Virus record (IMG/VR): IMGVR_UViG_3300050020_000451
Coordinates: 1 to 31,830 of that record
Length of the DNA: 31,830 nt
Origin: a virus
Strand: one strand, 5' to 3'
In this document: positions 24,124-31,830 of the stretch, piece by piece
How positions within the stretch are numbered: the stretch's first letter is position 1
How the letters are laid out: the number at the start of each line of letters is the position of its first letter
The notes under the pieces: generated by a model
Databases searched by the model: none
The model's input: only the letters and a program-made list of their open reading frames with translations
Told to the model about the DNA's origin: nothing
Translations under genes and position numbers: made by a program

Positions 24124-24287
24124 GTCACCCCGAGATCTTCTGCGTCCGCTGCGGCGGGAACTCGTGTCTGCACATCCAGCAGTCTCACGCCACCGTGCTC
24201 ACCCCGCGCGAAGTCTCGATCTTGAGAGCGATCGCGGACCCGGCGTCGGGGACAAGTCCGTGGTACGGCGGCAGCACTAAGGTTTAG
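24120..24287 (+). CDS. Small Cys-containing protein (55 aa)
   Basis: The ATG overlaps the preceding TGA (ATGA). The product begins MSHPEIFCVRCGGNSCLHIQ: CVRCGGNSC with a following histidine is a possible zinc knuckle. A short helix (TPREVSILRAIADPAS) and a Gly/Trp tail follow. It ends TAG at 24285. It resembles the tiny cysteine-cluster proteins between terminase and portal in style, though not in detailed sequence. Function unknown. Confidence 0.55.
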   Translation: MSHPEIFCVRCGGNSCLHIQQSHATVLTPREVSILRAIADPASGTSPWYGGSTKV

Positions 24288-24293
24288 GCCATC

Positions 24294-24545
24294 ATGCCGC
24301 AAGGCCTTCTCGTGTTCCTTCTCCGCTGTCTGGAGGATACCTTGCCCAGCGATCAGGTGCGCCTCTACCAGATCGAAGGCCGCTGGTTCTTCCGCTGTCG
24401 GCCACTGGGCACCGCCTTCATCGGGACCGGCGACACGCCGGAAGAGGCCATCCTGGACGCGGAGCGGAGCTTTCAAGGCTACAAGGCGGAGATCCACGAG
24501 CGACTCCGGGAACGCAGCAAGCAGGCACCCCATGGACGCGAATGA
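24294..24545 (+). CDS. HicB-like small protein (83 aa), no toxin partner
   Basis: The segment VRLYQIEGRWFFRCRPLG followed by FIGTGDTPEEAILDAERSFQGY (about residues 22-63) has the HicB-like partial RNase H layout: a strand, a Gly/Pro turn, a strand, then GDTPEEA starting a helix. HicB proteins are usually antitoxins of HicA. No HicA-sized neighbour with its His motif is visible, and the C-terminus is a basic helix rather than a DNA-binding domain. A degenerate or stand-alone HicB-fold protein is possible. Confidence in the fold is moderate, in a function low. Confidence 0.5.
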   Translation: MPQGLLVFLLRCLEDTLPSDQVRLYQIEGRWFFRCRPLGTAFIGTGDTPEEAILDAERSFQGYKAEIHERLRERSKQAPHGRE

Positions 24546-24708
24546 AAATGAGATCGACCGGGGCCGCGCCGCGGCGCGCGCCTGGCTTGCCTACCTCTGG
24601 GACGTGACCAAGCCGGACTTCCGGCAGATCCGCGAACTCGAGCAGTTGTACGATCAGTCCGCCGCCGTCCTTTTGCTCCCCGAAGGAACGCAACCGCCGG
24701 TGGCCTGA
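24532..24708 (+). CDS. Small helical protein (58 aa)
   Basis: The ATG at 24532 overlaps the end of the HicB-like gene by 14 bases, and the frame closes at TGA 24706-24708. The product is mainly two helices: EIDRGRAAARAWLAYLWD and FRQIRELEQLYDQSAAVLLL, with a Pro tail. It has no recognised family. It lies 64 bases before the sigma factor gene; that gap shows nothing beyond a possible weak ribosome site. Confidence 0.5.
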   Translation: MDANENEIDRGRAAARAWLAYLWDVTKPDFRQIRELEQLYDQSAAVLLLPEGTQPPVA

Positions 24709-24772
24709 ACCGATCCACCCTCGCTACTTTCGGCGAACGGCGCCGTCGCGACTCGCCACAATCGCAGATGCC

Positions 24773-25351
24773 ATGGAATATGACCTGACCGCCACCGTGA
24801 ATTACGTCATGCGGCATGCCCGGATCCCCGACCATCTGCGGGAGGATGCCCGGCAGGAGGCGTATGTCGGCGCCGTGCAGGCCGCGCGGAAGTTTGACGG
24901 GTCGTGCCAATTCGCCACCTACGCGCAGTATCGGGCCGCCGGCCAGGTCCGCGATTTCCTGCGCCGGGAAGATGTTTTGAGCCGGAAGCACCGCATCCAG
25001 GTGCGCAACGGAGAAACGCAAGGGTCCAAACACGTACCCTTGATCGTCGCCGATCGGGAACGCGCCACGCCGCCCGATCAGGAACGCCGGGTCTGGCACG
25101 CGGAGATCCGCTCCTGGTTAAGCGTTTTGAATACGCAGCAGCGCTGCGTCATGACGAGCCTGTTTATCGAGGAGCGAACCCTGGAAAAGACGGCCGACGT
25201 TTTGGGGCTATCTCTCCCCTACGTCTGGAAGGTGCGCAACACCTCCCTGGCAAAGCTTCGGGCCCACCTCCGCTGGTCGAACGCCCGAAAGTCCGTCGAA
25301 GGAAACGTATGCCAACCAAACTTGCGCTTTGTCTCGCCGTTAGCTGCCTGA
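24773..25351 (+). CDS. Phage-encoded sigma-70-family RNA polymerase sigma factor
   Basis: Region 2 is clear at about residues 22-66: LREDARQEAYVGAVQAARKF, then FATYAQYRAAGQVRDFLRR, which matches the polymerase-binding and -10-recognition helices of SigB/FliA-type factors. Region 4 is at about 115-166: LNTQQRCVMTSLFIEERTLE, then a helix-turn-helix with KTADVLGLSLPYVWKVRN. The 40-residue linker between lacks a full region 3, as in small alternative sigmas. The product (192 aa) would redirect host RNA polymerase, plausibly to late or post-late promoters. It lies between the fibre cassette and the gp10-like gene, an unusual place for a regulator. Confidence 0.85.
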   Translation: MEYDLTATVNYVMRHARIPDHLREDARQEAYVGAVQAARKFDGSCQFATYAQYRAAGQVRDFLRREDVLSRKHRIQVRNGETQGSKHVPLIVADRERATPPDQERRVWHAEIRSWLSVLNTQQRCVMTSLFIEERTLEKTADVLGLSLPYVWKVRNTSLAKLRAHLRWSNARKSVEGNVCQPNLRFVSPLAA

Positions 25352-25629
25352 GCGTCGCGCCACTGTTCGCGCGCTCGAATCCGCAGGTGCGCTGCCGTGT
25401 GCTCGCCCTAGCCGGCTCGAAACTGAAGACCGGTCCCTGGCAAAGCGGAGCGGAGGGATGCGCGGCGGTCAAGAAAGACGCCGAATTCGCCGCTGAGATT
25501 TTCGGCGACACGGTGATTTACAAGATCCAGATTCGCTCGGCGGGCAGAGACACCTTTGTCCGGCTGGACACCAGCGGGGAATCGGATGCCAAATCCGCCC
25601 CCGTCACGCTTCCAAGAATCACCCAATAA
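25309..25629 (+). CDS. Small exported protein (106 aa)
   Basis: AAGGAA precedes the ATG at 25309, which overlaps the end of the sigma gene by 43 bases. A signal peptide (MPTKLALCLAVSCLSVAPLFA, cut before Arg22) is followed by about 85 residues with two cysteines (RCRVLALAG and AEGCAAVKK) and beta strands (TVIYKIQIRSAGRDTFVRLD). No membrane anchor is visible after cleavage. It ends five bases before the gp10-like gene. It could be a periplasmic superinfection-exclusion or envelope protein, but nothing proves it. Family not recognised. Confidence 0.6.
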   Translation: MPTKLALCLAVSCLSVAPLFARSNPQVRCRVLALAGSKLKTGPWQSGAEGCAAVKKDAEFAAEIFGDTVIYKIQIRSAGRDTFVRLDTSGESDAKSAPVTLPRITQ

Positions 25630-25633
25630 CACG

Positions 25634-27151
25634 ATGGCTATGCAGCAGGTTTCCTACAAGGGCCTCATCGGAAGCACGTACAGCAACGCGGCCATCAGTG
25701 TGTCCGGCGACCGCAGCGTGAACCTGTTTGTCGAGGTAGTGGAATCGGGGACCGGCAAAAACAACGTCTTCCTGAGAGGCACCGCGGGCTTGAAAAAACT
25801 GGTCTCCGCCGCGCGCACGGGACAGGATACATTACCGGACCAGCCGATCCGCTGCGCCTGGGCGGGATCCGAACGTCTCTTCGTCGTAGCGGGCGCCACC
25901 GTCTTTGAGGTGTTTCCCGACTGGACGTATCGCACGCTGGGGACCGTGCTCCGGGACAATGCCCCAGCGCAAATCTTTGCCAACGGCAACCAACTGTTCA
26001 TCGTTTCCGGCGGCCAGGGGTACACCACGGCCTCCGATGTCACAGGAACCCTGAGTTTGCAAGCGGTGATTCCCGCCACGACCGGAGAGTATCTCGACAC
26101 CTACTTCATCGCGCAGACGCCGAGTTCCAGTCAGTACCAGCTCTCGAAATCGCTGGATGGCCTGACCTGGGACCCGCTCGACTTCGCCACCAAGGAATCG
26201 GACGCCTTCCACATCGTCTCGACATTGACCGACCATCAACTGCTGATTCTCTTCGGCGAGCGCTCCATCGAGTTCTGGCAGAACGTCGGCGGCGCGGATT
26301 TCCCCCTGCAGCGAGTCGATGGTGGGGTCATCGAGCAAGGCTGTGGTGCGGTTGCCTCTCCGGCCCGGATTGGCACGGGGCGCATCGCCTGGCTGGGCTA
26401 TGACAGCCGCGGTGAAGGCATCGTCTGGGCGGCGAGCAGCTATCAGCCCGAGCGGATTTCCAACCATTGCGTCGAAACGGCGCTCCAGGGCTACCGGAAA
26501 GCCGGTGCGCGTCTCGATAACTGCGTGGGGATTGCCAAGCAGCTCGGCGGCCATCACTTCTACGAGCTTCACGTCCCGGACGCGAACCAGAGAGCCGGTG
26601 CGACCTGGGTCTACGATGACACGGCCTCCGGACAATTGAAATCTCCGCAGTGGCACGAACGGCTGGCCTGGGACACCGAGTTCGGAAACTGGAAGGCGCA
26701 CTGGGGAAGGACGCACTGCTATGTTTTCGGCAAACACATCGTGGGGGATTACCGAAACGGAAATCTCTATGAGGAGTCCTTCGATTACTTCGACGATGAC
26801 GGAACCCCGTTGCGCGCCATGCGCTCGGCTCCGCACCTACACAACAACGGCAGCATGGTTTTCTATGGTGCCTTGTGGATGGATTGCGTGGTGGGAGATA
26901 CCTCGAACCTCATGGACGGGAACGGCAATCCGCGGCCGCCGCAAATGATGCGCCAGATTTCCAACGACGGTGGACGGCGTTGGGGCGAGGAACTCTGGGT
27001 CGGCATGGGCATGACCGGCGAATATAGAGCGCGCGCGCGCTGGACCCGGGGCGGACGTGCGCGAGACCGGTGCGACCGCTTCGTGATCACCGATCCGATT
27101 CAGCGCATTTTGATCAACGCCGAACTCGAATGCGAGGTGGGCCTCGGCTAA
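25634..27151 (+). CDS. P22 gp10-like packaged-DNA stabilisation / tail hub protein
   Basis: In P22, gp10 (472 aa) forms the hexameric hub below gp4 that keeps DNA inside the head. The 505-residue product is of similar size. Recognisable features: an N-terminal LIGSTYSNAAISVSGDRSVNLFVE, blades of a propeller-like beta fold with repeated hydrophobic strands (RLFVVAGATVFEVF; NQLFIVSGGQGY; HQLLILFGERSIEFWQN; IAWLGYDSRGEGIVW), and a C-terminal segment PPQMMRQISNDGGRRWGE, typical of the Phage_stabilise family. It follows the exported small protein and precedes a collar-like gene. Confidence 0.82.
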   Translation: MAMQQVSYKGLIGSTYSNAAISVSGDRSVNLFVEVVESGTGKNNVFLRGTAGLKKLVSAARTGQDTLPDQPIRCAWAGSERLFVVAGATVFEVFPDWTYRTLGTVLRDNAPAQIFANGNQLFIVSGGQGYTTASDVTGTLSLQAVIPATTGEYLDTYFIAQTPSSSQYQLSKSLDGLTWDPLDFATKESDAFHIVSTLTDHQLLILFGERSIEFWQNVGGADFPLQRVDGGVIEQGCGAVASPARIGTGRIAWLGYDSRGEGIVWAASSYQPERISNHCVETALQGYRKAGARLDNCVGIAKQLGGHHFYELHVPDANQRAGATWVYDDTASGQLKSPQWHERLAWDTEFGNWKAHWGRTHCYVFGKHIVGDYRNGNLYEESFDYFDDDGTPLRAMRSAPHLHNNGSMVFYGALWMDCVVGDTSNLMDGNGNPRPPQMMRQISNDGGRRWGEELWVGMGMTGEYRARARWTRGGRARDRCDRFVITDPIQRILINAELECEVGLG

Positions 27152-27153
27152 AC

Positions 27154-28239
27154 ATGGCTACCCGTCATATTCCGCAGATCAGCGACGCGCCGACCGTGCC
27201 GTACCATACCCCGTTCACTCTGAGCGATCAGGGCATGTTGACCAATACCGGGTGGACCCGCTGGTTCGGCAAAGTGCAGCGCGCCATGGTGCAGGCCTTC
27301 GCCGCGCCCGGGCAGGCGTTCTCGATCGAGGACACGCACGCCAACCGGATCGACCCGAGCCAGACGAAGTACGACGCGCGCAAATTGCCTCTGGACACTC
27401 TGTTCCACGAGACGGACCGCAACGTCTTTTACCGCGTAGAACTCGTCGGGGCTTCCAACGCCTGGCTGTATTTCCAGGGGACCATGGTTGATATCTACGA
27501 CCACATGCCCCTGGACCTGGGAGCCAACGATGCCGGTTTCTTGTGGACGGTGAGCGACTATTGCCACACCTTGCTGTGGACGGGTACCGCCTGGCAGGCA
27601 AAGCCCGGGGAACTCTGGGACGGGGGGAAAATCGAAGGCTTCCTGGTCAATCCCGATCCGATGGAAGGCTGGGCGCTGTGCGACGGAAGTGTAGTCCAGC
27701 AGTTGAAGAAGGACGGCTCCCGAGTCAACGTGAAGCTGCCCGACCCGGTGAGTCCGGGGAAAGCTTCGTACCTGAAGTTTGGCGCCACGGCGAGTGCCGT
27801 GGTAAATCCGGCCATCGCCCCGGATCTCACCATGGATCTGTTGGGGATTTCTATCGAGTTGGACCCGTACACCCCGCAAGGCAGGATCAGCCAGCAGACG
27901 CTGATTCTGGATTCCTACACGCCGGCGGGAACGGTTACCGCTAGTTTCGTTGGGACGCCTCAAACCTTCGTGGTCATTGGCACGACTGTCGGCCTTAACG
28001 CCGCGTTCCAGTCACCGAATCCGTACACCCCGGCCGGCACCGTTCACACAACGTTCGCCGGCACGCCCGCCATTTTGACGGGCACGGTCTCCGAGGGCGA
28101 CTTCCTCGGCACCCAAGCGGCCCTGACCGGCAGACTGGTCAACCCGCAACAGCAGCCGGGCGATCCCTTGTTCTCGGGCCAGATTTCGGCGACCGGCGAG
28201 CAGCAGAACGTAGTCCTCCGGCCTTTCTTCCGCCTTTAG
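27154..28239 (+). CDS. Tail-collar-like protein with Tyr-Thr-Pro repeats (361 aa)
   Basis: It starts two bases after the gp10-like stop. The N-terminal half is a mixed helix/strand domain (TRWFGKVQRAMVQAF; NVFYRVELVGASNAWLYFQG). Then comes GFLVNPDPMEGWALCDGS (162-179), the Gly-Trp-x-x-Cys-Asp-Gly signature of phage tail collar domains. The C-terminal half carries a repeat: YTPQG at 239, YTPAGTVTASFVGTP at 255-269 and YTPAGTVHTTFAGTP at 291-305. These strands may form a shaft. It is probably a tail or fibre-base component, with no signal peptide. Confidence 0.75.
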   Translation: MATRHIPQISDAPTVPYHTPFTLSDQGMLTNTGWTRWFGKVQRAMVQAFAAPGQAFSIEDTHANRIDPSQTKYDARKLPLDTLFHETDRNVFYRVELVGASNAWLYFQGTMVDIYDHMPLDLGANDAGFLWTVSDYCHTLLWTGTAWQAKPGELWDGGKIEGFLVNPDPMEGWALCDGSVVQQLKKDGSRVNVKLPDPVSPGKASYLKFGATASAVVNPAIAPDLTMDLLGISIELDPYTPQGRISQQTLILDSYTPAGTVTASFVGTPQTFVVIGTTVGLNAAFQSPNPYTPAGTVHTTFAGTPAILTGTVSEGDFLGTQAALTGRLVNPQQQPGDPLFSGQISATGEQQNVVLRPFFRL

Positions 28240-28249
28240 GAGCTTTCTC

Positions 28250-29518
28250 ATGCGACGATTCCTTGCGCTCTTCCTTCTGACCTCCCTGATTGCGCTGGCG
28301 CAAACCACCGCGCTCATGCCGACTCCCAAGTTCCAGGGCCTCGACAACACCGGCGCACCACTGAACGGCGGCAGGGTCTACACCTATGCGGCCGGAACGT
28401 CCTCGCCGCAAGTGACCTATTCGGACTCCGCGGGCACGTCGCCCAATACCAACCCCGTCATTCTCGACGCGGGCGGCCGCGCGGTGATTCGTCTCGGCCC
28501 CTTGAGCTACAAGATCACGCTCACGGACCGGCTGGGAAGCCAGATTTGGTCGATCGACAACGTAAGCGGCATGGTCCCATGTCCGACGTGCCTGACTACG
28601 GCTGGGAGCCAGACGATCACCGGACCGGACACCTTTAGCGGAGGCCTGACCACGACAGCCTTGACGTCGACCGGAGGGATATCTCTCACGGCGAACATCG
28701 CCTGCTCGGCCTCCGGAGCCTGCGGCAATATCGGCGGCTCGGCCAATCCGTTTGCCAGCGTCTATCTGACCAATCTGGACGCACTGGCGGAAATCAAGCC
28801 GCATTTCAACAACGGGGCGAGCCTGGGCGATACGTCCTACCGGTTCAGTAAGCTCTGGACCACCGACGTGGACATGAATGGGACCTTCACGTTTTCGGCG
28901 CTGGGGAGCACCGGACCGCAATGCTTACAGGTGGACGCAAGCGGGGTGGTCAGCGGAGTGGGGGCGAGCTGCACCGCCGGAATGGGGTCTCTGTACCTAG
29001 CCCTGGCGGGCGGAACGATGGCAGGGAATATCCTCGGCGATGGAACGGCGACCATCGTGTCGAATGCTAGCGTCAGCCTGGGGGGGGCAACGCACTATCT
29101 GCAGGATGGACTCTTCGGCGGAGTGGTACAGGCCAAACAACTCTGGGTTATCAATGGAACGCCGAATACACCCAGTGACTTTTTCTACTGGGAAAACACC
29201 GGTGTTCATCTCCTGACCTTAAAAAACTCGTCTTCGACGGCGATTGTCGCCGTTGACGATGCGCATTATCTCGGGAATCCAACGATGTTCTATTTCATGG
29301 GGAACTTGGCTCCGAACGCGACGAATAGCTACAGTATCGGCAACACCGGTTCCCGATGGCTGAAAACCTGGACGCAGGACCTAGACATCAGCGGAACCCT
29401 CACCGCGCCAAATGGTAATCCCGGCCTTTCCACCACCATCACGGTTCAGAATTCCGCCGGCTCCGGAACCTGCACGATCACGTTCTCGGCGGGCATCATG
29501 ACCGCTTCGACCTGCTAA
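28250..29518 (+). CDS. Tail fibre with signal peptide before its neck domain (422 aa)
   Basis: AGGAG at 28238-28242 precedes the ATG. The protein begins with a signal peptide (MRRFLALFLLTSLIALA, then Gln18), directly followed by a fibre neck domain (about 23-107) with PLNGGRVYTYAAGT, NTNPVILDAGGRA and IWSIDNVSG, a pattern common to virion-attached tail fibres. Three diverged repeats follow: NIGGSANPFASVYLTNLD (160-177), SLGDTSYRFSKLWTTDVD (191-208) and SIGNTGSRWLKTWTQDLD (362-379). The C-terminus is Ser/Thr-rich, ending with MTASTC. The neck domain makes a virion location likely, so the signal peptide is truly odd. Confidence 0.8.
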   Translation: MRRFLALFLLTSLIALAQTTALMPTPKFQGLDNTGAPLNGGRVYTYAAGTSSPQVTYSDSAGTSPNTNPVILDAGGRAVIRLGPLSYKITLTDRLGSQIWSIDNVSGMVPCPTCLTTAGSQTITGPDTFSGGLTTTALTSTGGISLTANIACSASGACGNIGGSANPFASVYLTNLDALAEIKPHFNNGASLGDTSYRFSKLWTTDVDMNGTFTFSALGSTGPQCLQVDASGVVSGVGASCTAGMGSLYLALAGGTMAGNILGDGTATIVSNASVSLGGATHYLQDGLFGGVVQAKQLWVINGTPNTPSDFFYWENTGVHLLTLKNSSSTAIVAVDDAHYLGNPTMFYFMGNLAPNATNSYSIGNTGSRWLKTWTQDLDISGTLTAPNGNPGLSTTITVQNSAGSGTCTITFSAGIMTASTC

Positions 29519-29546
29519 CACCTTCCCAATTAATTAGGAACTTCCC

Positions 29547-31830
29547 ATGAAACACATACTGCTCGCCCTCGCCATTTCCCTCTCCGCCTTTGCGCAGACC
29601 GCCGACTTCCCAGGCGCGGTGACCACGGACGCCCATCTCTTCGTGGCGGCGAACAACGTCTCGACCACCTTACTGGCGGCGCAGAGCGCAACCGACACCG
29701 TAGCCGTCGTGGTGAGTTCCGCGGGGATCACGGCGAACATGATGATCTCGGTGGGGAATGCGACCCCGGAAGTGGAAGTCGTCTGCGCGGTCAACGGCAA
29801 CACCCTCAGCATCGGCTACAACGGCTCCTGCGGCAATACCAACGGACGCGGATTCGACAATACGAGCGCAGCCGCGCATCTCGCCGGACAGCGGGTCGCC
29901 GTCCAGGTGGTGGCCTGGTATCCGAACAAGATGCGCAAGGAGATCGAAGCCATCGAAACGGCGTTGGGGGCCAATCTGGGAAATATCACTCGCAGTTTTT
30001 TGCCCAACGCCACACAAACCGCGACCAGTGCCAACTCGGTGACATACCAGCAGACGGCGTTACCTAGCCCTTTTCCAAGCCTCACAGACTGGCTCGCCAA
30101 TAATCTATGGATCGGCACGAAACTGGAGTACGGGTCCCCCTACAACTTTTCGATGCAGTCTTCGGCGGCAGATGCTTTCGTGGCCGACCTCAATGTCCCC
30201 TCCACCGCGGCATCGACGAACATCGCAGCAGCGGCCATCAATGGCCGCGCCGTCACGAATACGGCCGGAGTCGGAGCGGTGGGTGTCATGGGCATTGCCA
30301 TGTTCGAGGCCAATGGTGCCAGCGCGTGGGGTGAAAATTCCCTGGTCGCGCCCGATCATGTCGGCACCGTCGCTACGGTGAACGCTGGGATTCTTTTCGG
30401 CCATGAGTCGAATCCTAACGCGTACGCGGACGCCAGCGGTCTCCCGCAAGCGCAAGCACTTGCATATTGGGGAGCAGGTGGAGGGACGATGCAAACCTCC
30501 GGCGATAGCGCCGGGTTCGCCAGCGGAGGACTGAATCCGAATGCGCCAACAGGCTGGGCCCGATGCCATGGCACCTCCACGGTCACCCTGAGTCCGATTG
30601 GCACTCCCCCGCAAAATGGGCAAACGTACAAATTTGATAGCGCATGGGTAACGGAAAATCCGCGCATTGTCATCGGCACAGGCAGCGGCGCGACGACCTA
30701 CACGATCCAGACATGGAACACCCCGTTTTCCATCACGCTAACCGCCCCTTGCAGCGTGGGAACACCCTCGGTTCCGGCAGACGTTCCGTTCTACATGGGG
30801 AGCATGATCCCCTTCAAGTACTCGTTTTTGTCTTATGACGGGCGGGCAGCGGTAGGCCTTCATTTGGGCTCCGCGCATGACCCCTTAAGCGTGGACGGAC
30901 TTTCCGCAAAGGTGTGGCCCAACACCATTTCTCAAACGATCGAACTGGACTCCTACGTTTCCTCTGCCAAAAAAACAAACTACATTTACGGCACGGACGC
31001 TGGGGCGCTTCTCGTTGATACTCCCGTGGCCTTCCAAATCAGCAGCCCAGCGGGACAGGGATTTTGGTTCGACCCGGCAGGCTCGGTTGAGCAGATCGGT
31101 CATCCTGGAGCGTCTGGCACTGCGCAGGTTCAGTTTTTGACCAGCGGATTATCCGCCTACGATTCCCTGATCTCGGCGAGTGGGGGAACGTCTACGGCCG
31201 GCCAAGGGACTCTGGAGATTGACGCTCACCAGGTAAGTATTCCAGGAAGACTCCAGCTATATTCTAATCCAAGTTGTGTAAAAGCGTGGGAATCGGGCGG
31301 GGTTGATATAGGTATTAGTGGAGGTGGATTTGCTCCTCTTGGCACTTATTGTGACCCTGCGGGATCGCTTATCGGAATACGGGCGTCAGTCAATAACATA
31401 AATATGGTCAATGCTCCTTTGTGGGCGGGCGATTTTGCAATGTCGTCAAATACTACTTCTGCGGTTGGCAACTCTTATAGAGTCCTTGAAGTTGAGGCAC
31501 TAAGTGAGACACCTTATGGTAGACTGCAAACAGATTCATGGGGAGGCGGGGGTACACCTGGACAGAACCTACTTCGGACGAATGGCATTGAGCTTATTGC
31601 GATAGGGCATTATTGGGGGTATGGAAATATGGGGTCTGGTGGGGCTGCTGGTAATGGGTGGTTGACCACAGCATTGACTACATGGTCAAACAATCTAAAC
31701 CGCGAAGGTTGGTGGAATACAGGTATTGCTATAAGCCGTGCCACTGAGTTTGGATTGTTGTTTTCTCAGCAGGCTGGGGTATTGACAAGTGGGACGGATC
31801 TTACCGTAAATGGATCGGACACGCATAAGG
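29547..31830 (+). CDS. Long fibre-like protein with signal peptide, truncated by window end
   Basis: The frame is open from ATG 29547 through the last base (761 complete codons, no stop), so the protein is at least 761 aa. TAGGAA precedes the start. It begins MKHILLALAISLSAFA with cleavage before Gln17, then a beta-rich N-terminal domain, a helical joint near VAWYPNKMRKEIEAIETAL (about 128-146), and long Gly/Ser/Thr/Ala-rich beta sequence with few charges. The last 200 codons become lower in GC, as in the island at 20.6-23.9 kb, suggesting an exchanged receptor-binding end. No catalytic motif is seen. It is probably a tail fibre or spike. The 3' end lies outside the window. Confidence 0.78.
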   Translation, partial: MKHILLALAISLSAFAQTADFPGAVTTDAHLFVAANNVSTTLLAAQSATDTVAVVVSSAGITANMMISVGNATPEVEVVCAVNGNTLSIGYNGSCGNTNGRGFDNTSAAAHLAGQRVAVQVVAWYPNKMRKEIEAIETALGANLGNITRSFLPNATQTATSANSVTYQQTALPSPFPSLTDWLANNLWIGTKLEYGSPYNFSMQSSAADAFVADLNVPSTAASTNIAAAAINGRAVTNTAGVGAVGVMGIAMFEANGASAWGENSLVAPDHVGTVATVNAGILFGHESNPNAYADASGLPQAQALAYWGAGGGTMQTSGDSAGFASGGLNPNAPTGWARCHGTSTVTLSPIGTPPQNGQTYKFDSAWVTENPRIVIGTGSGATTYTIQTWNTPFSITLTAPCSVGTPSVPADVPFYMGSMIPFKYSFLSYDGRAAVGLHLGSAHDPLSVDGLSAKVWPNTISQTIELDSYVSSAKKTNYIYGTDAGALLVDTPVAFQISSPAGQGFWFDPAGSVEQIGHPGASGTAQVQFLTSGLSAYDSLISASGGTSTAGQGTLEIDAHQVSIPGRLQLYSNPSCVKAWESGGVDIGISGGGFAPLGTYCDPAGSLIGIRASVNNINMVNAPLWAGDFAMSSNTTSAVGNSYRVLEVEALSETPYGRLQTDSWGGGGTPGQNLLRTNGIELIAIGHYWGYGNMGSGGAAGNGWLTTALTTWSNNLNREGWWNTGIAISRATEFGLLFSQQAGVLTSGTDLTVNGSDTHK

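Noticed and set aside
22771-24287. General reassignment of TAG to an amino acid
   Set aside because: At least six other genes in the window end naturally with TAG, so one internal amber codon does not indicate a recoded genome.
29523-29540. Near palindrome TTCCCAATTAATTAGGAA before the last gene
   Set aside because: It is short, has a mismatch and contains the ribosome site; chance symmetry is the simpler reading.

Overview
The window reads as the late (structural) half of a tailed-phage or prophage genome with P22-like podovirus architecture. Every supported gene is on the + strand, tightly packed, with many ATGA or TGATG stop/start overlaps. No integrase, replication gene, repressor, tRNA, CRISPR array or endolysin was recognised. 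The bulk is GC-rich (roughly 60% or more). Two stretches, about 20.56-23.88 kb and about 31.23 kb to the end, drop to roughly 48% in the blocks I counted. The host is not given by the sequence. An acidobacterium is my inference, from the Ala-X-Ala/Gln signal peptides, the UpxY-like NusG paralogue and the base composition.

Layout. 1-144: AT-rich promoter region with dyads. 145-1783: small helical protein, a leader with three hairpins, a NusG/RfaH-family antiterminator, a hypothetical protein, a 29-bp palindrome and a small membrane protein. 1810-3820: terminase small and large subunits. 3817-5976: a run of very small coupled genes, several with Cys clusters, plus a GroES-like co-chaperonin. 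5980-10959: P22-like portal, probable scaffold and P22-type coat protein. 11045-13527: two exported-looking beta-rich proteins, a small beta protein and small hypotheticals, separated by GC-rich hairpins. 13540-15827: two related gp4-like head-completion proteins with two small proteins between them. 15846-17411: a polytopic membrane protein resembling a GT-C/PTPS-related enzyme. 17413-24123: adsorption and depolymerase cassette (collagen/pectate-lyase-like tailspike, SGNH esterase, CBM/TIM-barrel-like protein split by an in-frame amber codon). 24120-25629: small proteins including a HicB-like one, a sigma-70-family factor and a secreted small protein. 25634-31830: gp10-like DNA stabilisation protein, a tail-collar-like protein and two long fibre-like proteins, the last running off the window.

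How it may work together. A phage NusG-like factor at the head of the operon and a phage sigma factor deep within it suggest late transcription is controlled by factors unlike lambda N/Q. Terminase, portal, scaffold, coat and the gp4/gp10 homologues build a P22-type capsid and packaging apparatus, with the GroES-like protein as a candidate folding helper. The strangest feature is that seven proteins of the virion/fibre region, and one further small protein beside the sigma gene, begin with convincing Sec-type signal peptides, nearly always with Gln at +1. Together with the membrane enzyme among the tail genes, this hints at an envelope-associated assembly, surface-display or receptor-modification system that is not standard for podoviruses.
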